DNA of 64,000 nucleotides. It comes from Coriobacteriia bacterium (GTDB lineage: Bacteria > Actinomycetota > Coriobacteriia > WRKU01 > WQUG01). Position numbers and translations under genes: made by a program. The notes below the pieces were generated by a model. The model ran no database searches, was not told where the DNA came from, and saw only the letters and a list, made by a program, of their open reading frames with translations. Positions 60,133-64,000 of the stretch are shown here, in pieces. The stretch covers positions 1 to 64,000 of the forward strand of contig WRBC01000001.1 in the NCBI GenBank assembly GCA_009779855.1. Reading direction: 5' to 3'. Each line of letters starts with the position of its first letter. Positions within the stretch are counted from its first letter, which is position 1.

Positions 60133-61662
60133 GTGCCAGACATTCTTGCTGATGTTCAATTTTTGAATCATTTTTGGTTGACGCTACTTCTCTTAGTGCC
60201 CCTTGTGCTTGTAGCAAGAACCCTTGTTGCAGGAACCAGGTATTCCGCGATTCTTCTTGTGGTAATTTTCGGCTTAGGTATGGGTTATATTCTTGTAGCC
60301 ACTGATGTCGCTTTACCAGGACTTCCTGAATTTGTGATGGTTGACCTTGTTAGCCGAACTACCATAATCGCACTTATTGCGACCTTTTTTGTGGGTGGTC
60401 AGGAGCTTCGCAAAATATTTAATAAAAAGGTAGTTGGTCCAGACAGGTCAATAGTCTTATCAGAGAAAGAGGTTGTTGTAGGCACTACTAGTGGACAACT
60501 TTTCTTCATTATTCGCACCTTCTTTCTGTTGCTAGGAATTGAGTCAATCTTTAGGCTTATTGTAGGAAGTAATGGAAGTGCATTAAGTCAGTACTATCCC
60601 TTGATGGCCTTTGTGGGACTGACTCTTTCGGTGATACTTATTGATCATAGAACAACTTTTGAAAATAGAAAGCTCTATGTTAGGAAAGGCATACTTGAAA
60701 CGGTTGTAATCTGTGTAATATTGATTGCAAGTTTCTATGCTGCGTTTTTTATAGCCCCTGTTATTGCGTTACCGCAGATATTCTTTGCCATGGTGATTAC
60801 AGCAAGCTTAGGGGCAGTTTTCTATAAGTGGTCTTTTGGATCCACTATTAGGTCTTTGCTTTTTGCGGGTCTGCCGATTGTACTTGCAGCTAACTTTATG
60901 ATTGGTGGGTCTCGTATCATGGAGGCCTTTGGCGCACCTGAAATGAGCGCAGTTCTCGTCTTTGGTTTCTTTGGACAGCTGGTATGGATGTTTGGTGGTA
61001 TCGCATTGCTCATACTACTTGCAAAGACGGTAGATATTCGAAACTTGGCCCCTGGTCTTGCAGGTGGCCTGTCTCATGCGGGGCTTACGGGTGCTTGTAC
61101 GGCAGGCGACCTTGGGGAAAAGGCAGCAAATAGAACTCCTATTATGATTAATATGCCTTTCATCGCTCACATTTTTGTCTTTTCTGTACTTGCCCTCAGT
61201 GCAGCCCAGGGCAGCTTAATGCTTATTCCAGCAATTGCAGTGCTTGCAGTGGGCATGGTACTAACAGGGCTATCCTTCATGTCTTTAAGAAAAGCTAAAG
61301 GAGACAACAATAAAGAAATCACAAGTCTCATGCAGTTCTCTCTGGGCTGGCAGCTCACAGCAATGTTTGGTGGTTTTGTTCTGCTAAGTATTGCTGGAAT
61401 GGATCTGGACTATGCGGCGGCTGCGGTAACATCATCACTTTCACACTTTGGCCTCTTTGCTGCGACACAGGACGGGATGTTTGGTGTAGAAATCGCAAGT
61501 CTGCTACCCTTCATCTTTGCCATGCCCTTCCTAGTGCATCCTTTTGTTTTCTTCCTATTCGGGCGCGCTATGGATAAAGGGGGCAAGATGCCTAAGGTTC
61601 CTGTGTTTGCCTTGGCCGCAATTGGGGTAGTGGGAGTAATCGTTTCCCTCTTTCTGATTTGA
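60133..61662 (+). CDS. conserved membrane protein, about 12 helices
   Basis: A 509-residue integral membrane protein with about twelve hydrophobic helices. I recognise no named family; motifs include 'IFGLGMGYILVATDVALPGLP', 'FFVGGQELRKIFNKK' and 'GLAGGLSHAGLTGACTAGDLG', glycine-rich like re-entrant loops of secondary transporters. GTG start behind AGGAGGA. The lipoprotein-like gene begins on its stop codon (TGATG), so the two form a unit. Confidence 0.65.
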   Translation: MPDILADVQFLNHFWLTLLLLVPLVLVARTLVAGTRYSAILLVVIFGLGMGYILVATDVALPGLPEFVMVDLVSRTTIIALIATFFVGGQELRKIFNKKVVGPDRSIVLSEKEVVVGTTSGQLFFIIRTFFLLLGIESIFRLIVGSNGSALSQYYPLMAFVGLTLSVILIDHRTTFENRKLYVRKGILETVVICVILIASFYAAFFIAPVIALPQIFFAMVITASLGAVFYKWSFGSTIRSLLFAGLPIVLAANFMIGGSRIMEAFGAPEMSAVLVFGFFGQLVWMFGGIALLILLAKTVDIRNLAPGLAGGLSHAGLTGACTAGDLGEKAANRTPIMINMPFIAHIFVFSVLALSAAQGSLMLIPAIAVLAVGMVLTGLSFMSLRKAKGDNNKEITSLMQFSLGWQLTAMFGGFVLLSIAGMDLDYAAAAVTSSLSHFGLFAATQDGMFGVEIASLLPFIFAMPFLVHPFVFFLFGRAMDKGGKMPKVPVFALAAIGVVGVIVSLFLI

Positions 61663-62450
61663 TGTTAGTTTATCTTCGATTGAAGAAGACTCGTTTATTC
61701 TTGATGAAATTCGCAAAGCAGAGGCGTACATATACATTATTGACTACGGGTGTGCTGCTGGCGGGGCTAATAGCAAGCACCCTGATACTTTCTGGTTGCT
61801 ATGTAAGTACTATGCGCTACGATTTGACGCGACCAGTGACCACACAGGATTGGCTCATGATTTGGGAAGATTCTGCAGATGTTACCGCAGGAGCCCTGCA
61901 AAACCCAGATTATCGCATCCTGGCGGGGCAGCCGATTTTTAACCTGCAGGCACCTCTGGATAACTATCTTGAAGTTTTCCCTTTGGGGACTGATAGCGCA
62001 GATGATACAGATGGATCAAGCATAAAGGATTGGATAGATCCTGTGGCACCTGTCATGTATTTTCTGCCCCTATATGACGATGCAGGGGGTTGGGTGCGCA
62101 CGCTGTTGGTATGGCGTGAGCAGCATGCAGCTATGATTGCACATAGCTTTGATGAGGGTTACCAGCAGTATCTTGCAGTTAAAGATGAGCTTAACGATTA
62201 TTTGATTAGTAATCATGACGCTGCGTATAAACACTCAGACTATCGCGTCTATTGGTCCTGGATAGGTGCTTTTGTTGTAGCAGAAAATGAGCAGGGTTCT
62301 TACGGGCAATTCTTTAGCGACTTCGCTGTAGCAGAAGACCAAGTTCTGCCTTATACATTTGAGGAACTTGAAGGCCGAGTCATGAGCGAGGCAGAGATTA
62401 TTCAGGTTCTAGAAGCATTGCACGAAGCGGTCTCAGAGACAGAAGAATGA
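61662..62450 (+). CDS. lipoprotein of unknown function
   Basis: A 262-residue putative lipoprotein. Basic N-region (KFAKQRR), hydrophobic stretch and lipobox L-S-G-C; mature part about 220 residues without known domain but with 'DYRVYWSWIGAFVVAENEQGSYGQFFSDF'. The start may be ATG 61662, overlapping the upstream stop, or ATG 61704 (MKFAKQRR), which gives a more usual signal peptide. It probably works with the neighbouring membrane protein. Confidence 0.7.
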   Translation: MLVYLRLKKTRLFLMKFAKQRRTYTLLTTGVLLAGLIASTLILSGCYVSTMRYDLTRPVTTQDWLMIWEDSADVTAGALQNPDYRILAGQPIFNLQAPLDNYLEVFPLGTDSADDTDGSSIKDWIDPVAPVMYFLPLYDDAGGWVRTLLVWREQHAAMIAHSFDEGYQQYLAVKDELNDYLISNHDAAYKHSDYRVYWSWIGAFVVAENEQGSYGQFFSDFAVAEDQVLPYTFEELEGRVMSEAEIIQVLEALHEAVSETEE

Positions 62451-62470
62451 GTACTTTGCAAGCAAACCTC

Positions 62471-62494
62471 GCTTAAAATCGGATAATTTTAAGC
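62471..62494 (+). terminator. possible terminator
   Basis: 9-bp perfect stem GCTTAAAAT / ATTTTAAGC; no T run follows, so weak. Confidence 0.35.
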
Positions 62495-62635
62495 AGCCAG
62501 GCTTGAATACTAATCGGTAACGAATCATGCCATTAGGCATAGCTGTCCCTTAAGTGCTACAGTGCTATGCGAAAATAGCAATGCTTGCGTGCAACTGCGC
62601 GTGTTCTGTCGTGCATTATTGATGAGGAGAATTTT

Positions 62636-63550
62636 ATGACCTATACACCACGCTTTGGTCGTTTGCTGACAGCAATGGTGACACCTTTCAAGGAAGATGG
62701 TTCGCTTGACCTGCCTCGCGCTGGTGAGCTAGCTAAAAACCTCATCGATCAGGGCAATGATGGTCTTATAGTGAACGGAACAACGGGGGAGAGCCCGACC
62801 ATCAGCCGCGATGAACGTTGCCAACTTTTCGAGGCAGTCATTGATGCTGTGGGGCCAGATGTTCCCCTTGTGGCCAATGTTGGTGACAACTGTACCGAAG
62901 ATAGCGTCCTGTTTGCTCGCCGTGTCTGCGCACTGAAGGGTGGTCGCATCAATGGGGTTATGGTGGTTACTCCTTATTACAATAAGCCACCACAGGAAGG
63001 TATCTATCAGCATATGCGCCACGTAGCTGAAGCGGTGGATGTACCCGTTGTTGTATATAATATTCCAGGACGTAGTGTGGTAAATATTGACCCTGAAGTT
63101 ATCATTCGCCTAGCGAATGATGTACCCAATATTCTTGCACTAAAGCAGGCAAATGAGGATATGACACAGCTAGAGACTATCGTAGAAAATACCTCAGAAA
63201 ATTTTGAAGTATTTGCGGGTGACGATTGTCTAACTTTGTCTAATCTAGAGCGTGGTGGGGTAGGTGTTATTTCCACTATTGGGAATATTGCAGCCCCTGC
63301 AATGGCCGCCATGATTAAGGCCTTCGTAGAGGGTCGACATGAGGAAGCAAGGAACATTGACCAGGTGTTGCGTCCTTTGCAAAATCAGCTTTTCGCTACC
63401 TCGAACCCGATTTTAGTCAAGCGTGCGTTAGCATTGCTTGATTTTCCGGTAGGCGGCGTACGTCTACCTTTGGTAAATGCAACTGATCAGCAGTCAGAAG
63501 AGCTGTTGACCGTGATGAGTAATACTTTTAGGAGGCTCGATGAGCTCTAA
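62636..63550 (+). CDS. dapA: 4-hydroxy-tetrahydrodipicolinate synthase
   Basis: A 304-residue DapA condensing pyruvate with aspartate semialdehyde, first step to diaminopimelate and lysine. Signature '[18 protein letters not shown]' and 'VVYNIPGRS' (catalytic Tyr), Schiff-base lysine in '[10 protein letters not shown]'. I start at ATG 62636 behind GATGAGGAG. Overlaps the RNase J start by 11 bp (dapA-rnj is a common actinobacterial order). Confidence 0.96.
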   Translation: MTYTPRFGRLLTAMVTPFKEDGSLDLPRAGELAKNLIDQGNDGLIVNGTTGESPTISRDERCQLFEAVIDAVGPDVPLVANVGDNCTEDSVLFARRVCALKGGRINGVMVVTPYYNKPPQEGIYQHMRHVAEAVDVPVVVYNIPGRSVVNIDPEVIIRLANDVPNILALKQANEDMTQLETIVENTSENFEVFAGDDCLTLSNLERGGVGVISTIGNIAAPAMAAMIKAFVEGRHEEARNIDQVLRPLQNQLFATSNPILVKRALALLDFPVGGVRLPLVNATDQQSEELLTVMSNTFRRLDEL

Positions 63551-64000
63551 GCCATCAAAAAAACCTACACAATCAACGAATACTGATTCTAAGAAAAGTG
63601 CTGGTAAGTCACTGGCAAAGCAGGGGACGCGAAACATTAAAAAGACATCCCCAAAGCCTTTGGCGAAGTCTGGCGATAAGCGACTTGTGAAGGCTGCTGA
63701 TAAAACGCTAACAAAATCTGGTAGCAAGGCAGATAATGCCAAAGCAGACAGTGTCAAGTCGGGACAAAAGCGTAAGTCGAGAACTAGTGGCCCTAAGTCC
63801 GGTAGCGCTAAACCCAGCAATATTAGAGCGAAGAAAAGCACTTCAAAAGGCAAGAGAAGTGATCAAGAGAACCGCTTGCGTGTAATCCCCCTTGGCGGTC
63901 TTGATGCCATTGGTAAGAACATGACAGTCTTTGAATATGGCGATGACATGATCGTCGTAGATGCAGGATTGATGTTCCCTGATGAAAATCAGCTAGGTAT
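63540..64000 (+). CDS. rnj: ribonuclease J (5' part; runs off the window)
   Basis: Incomplete at the window end. ATG 63540 lies within the last codons of dapA, behind TTAGGAGG. The first 110 residues are a basic Lys/Ser/Thr-rich tail of low complexity, then the RNase J N-terminus '[31 protein letters not shown]' begins, followed by 'MFPDENQLG'. RNase J is a metallo-beta-lactamase-fold exo- and endonuclease of RNA turnover. The long tail is unusual in length and may bind RNA or the degradosome. Confidence 0.9.
   Translation, partial: MSSKPSKKPTQSTNTDSKKSAGKSLAKQGTRNIKKTSPKPLAKSGDKRLVKAADKTLTKSGSKADNAKADSVKSGQKRKSRTSGPKSGSAKPSNIRAKKSTSKGKRSDQENRLRVIPLGGLDAIGKNMTVFEYGDDMIVVDAGLMFPDENQLG

Overview
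The window looks like a chromosome segment of an anaerobic, low-to-mid GC actinobacterium, most likely of the class Coriobacteriia (Eggerthella/Cryptobacterium/Atopobium side). I infer this from the gene set and order: tRNA-tuf-rpmG-tRNA(Trp)-secE-nusG-rplK-rplA, dapA followed by RNase J, a long Rho, an arginine deiminase (ADI) locus, radical-SAM heme-type enzymes and large pilin-domain surface proteins. Genus is not decided. No rRNA, CRISPR array or complete insertion sequence was seen.

Left edge (1-4.0 kb) is accessory DNA. It holds the end of an integrated element (a small excisionase/HTH-like gene, an orphan CdiA-CT-like nuclease, short direct repeats) that stops at a 3' half of tRNA-Arg(TCT). 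A DUF5677 gene follows, then an inverted 3' half of a tRNA-Met, then a three-gene toxin-antitoxin operon. A 21-bp motif recurs after two of the small operons.

4-14.4 kb: a tocopherol-cyclase-like protein, a P-type cation ATPase overlapping a DUF1538 membrane protein behind an attenuator-like leader, a beta-carbonic anhydrase, MgtE under an M-box Mg2+ riboswitch, a geranylgeranyl-reductase-type flavoprotein and the AzlCD amino-acid exporter. 14.6-21.3 kb: a tight five-gene heme operon (hemE, hemH, two tandem HemY-type oxidases, a HemN/HemW-type radical SAM protein). 21.5-24.8 kb: argR, argG, argH. 24.9-29.6 kb: a class A PBP with a PASTA domain and a U32 peptidase-family protein.

29.7-32.5 kb: a lipoprotein, ABC permease, ABC ATPase and tiny Cys-rich exported peptide behind a Fur-box-like palindrome, possibly a metal or redox export system. 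32.7-36.9 kb: arcA and arcB, which degrade arginine, with a VanY-type carboxypeptidase carrying surface repeats between them. 37-57 kb contains three giant paralogous surface proteins, each a seven-repeat RCC1 propeller plus Ig-like and isopeptide pilin domains and a [ST]Px[TA]G sorting signal. They surround a housekeeping block (tRNAs, tuf, rpmG, secE, nusG, rplK, rplA), a HEPN-motif protein preceded by a micro-transcript, and a LytTR regulator/DUF3021 pair. 57-64 kb: transaldolase, rho, rpe, a conserved membrane protein with a lipoprotein, dapA and the start of rnj.

The most striking observation is at 50.1-50.2 kb. Two 11-base poly-G tracts lie 40 bp apart, one inside the 3' end of the LytTR coding sequence and one in the ribosome-binding position of the DUF3021 gene, just upstream of two of the giant surface proteins. 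This is a candidate phase-variable regulatory switch for the adhesin-like locus.
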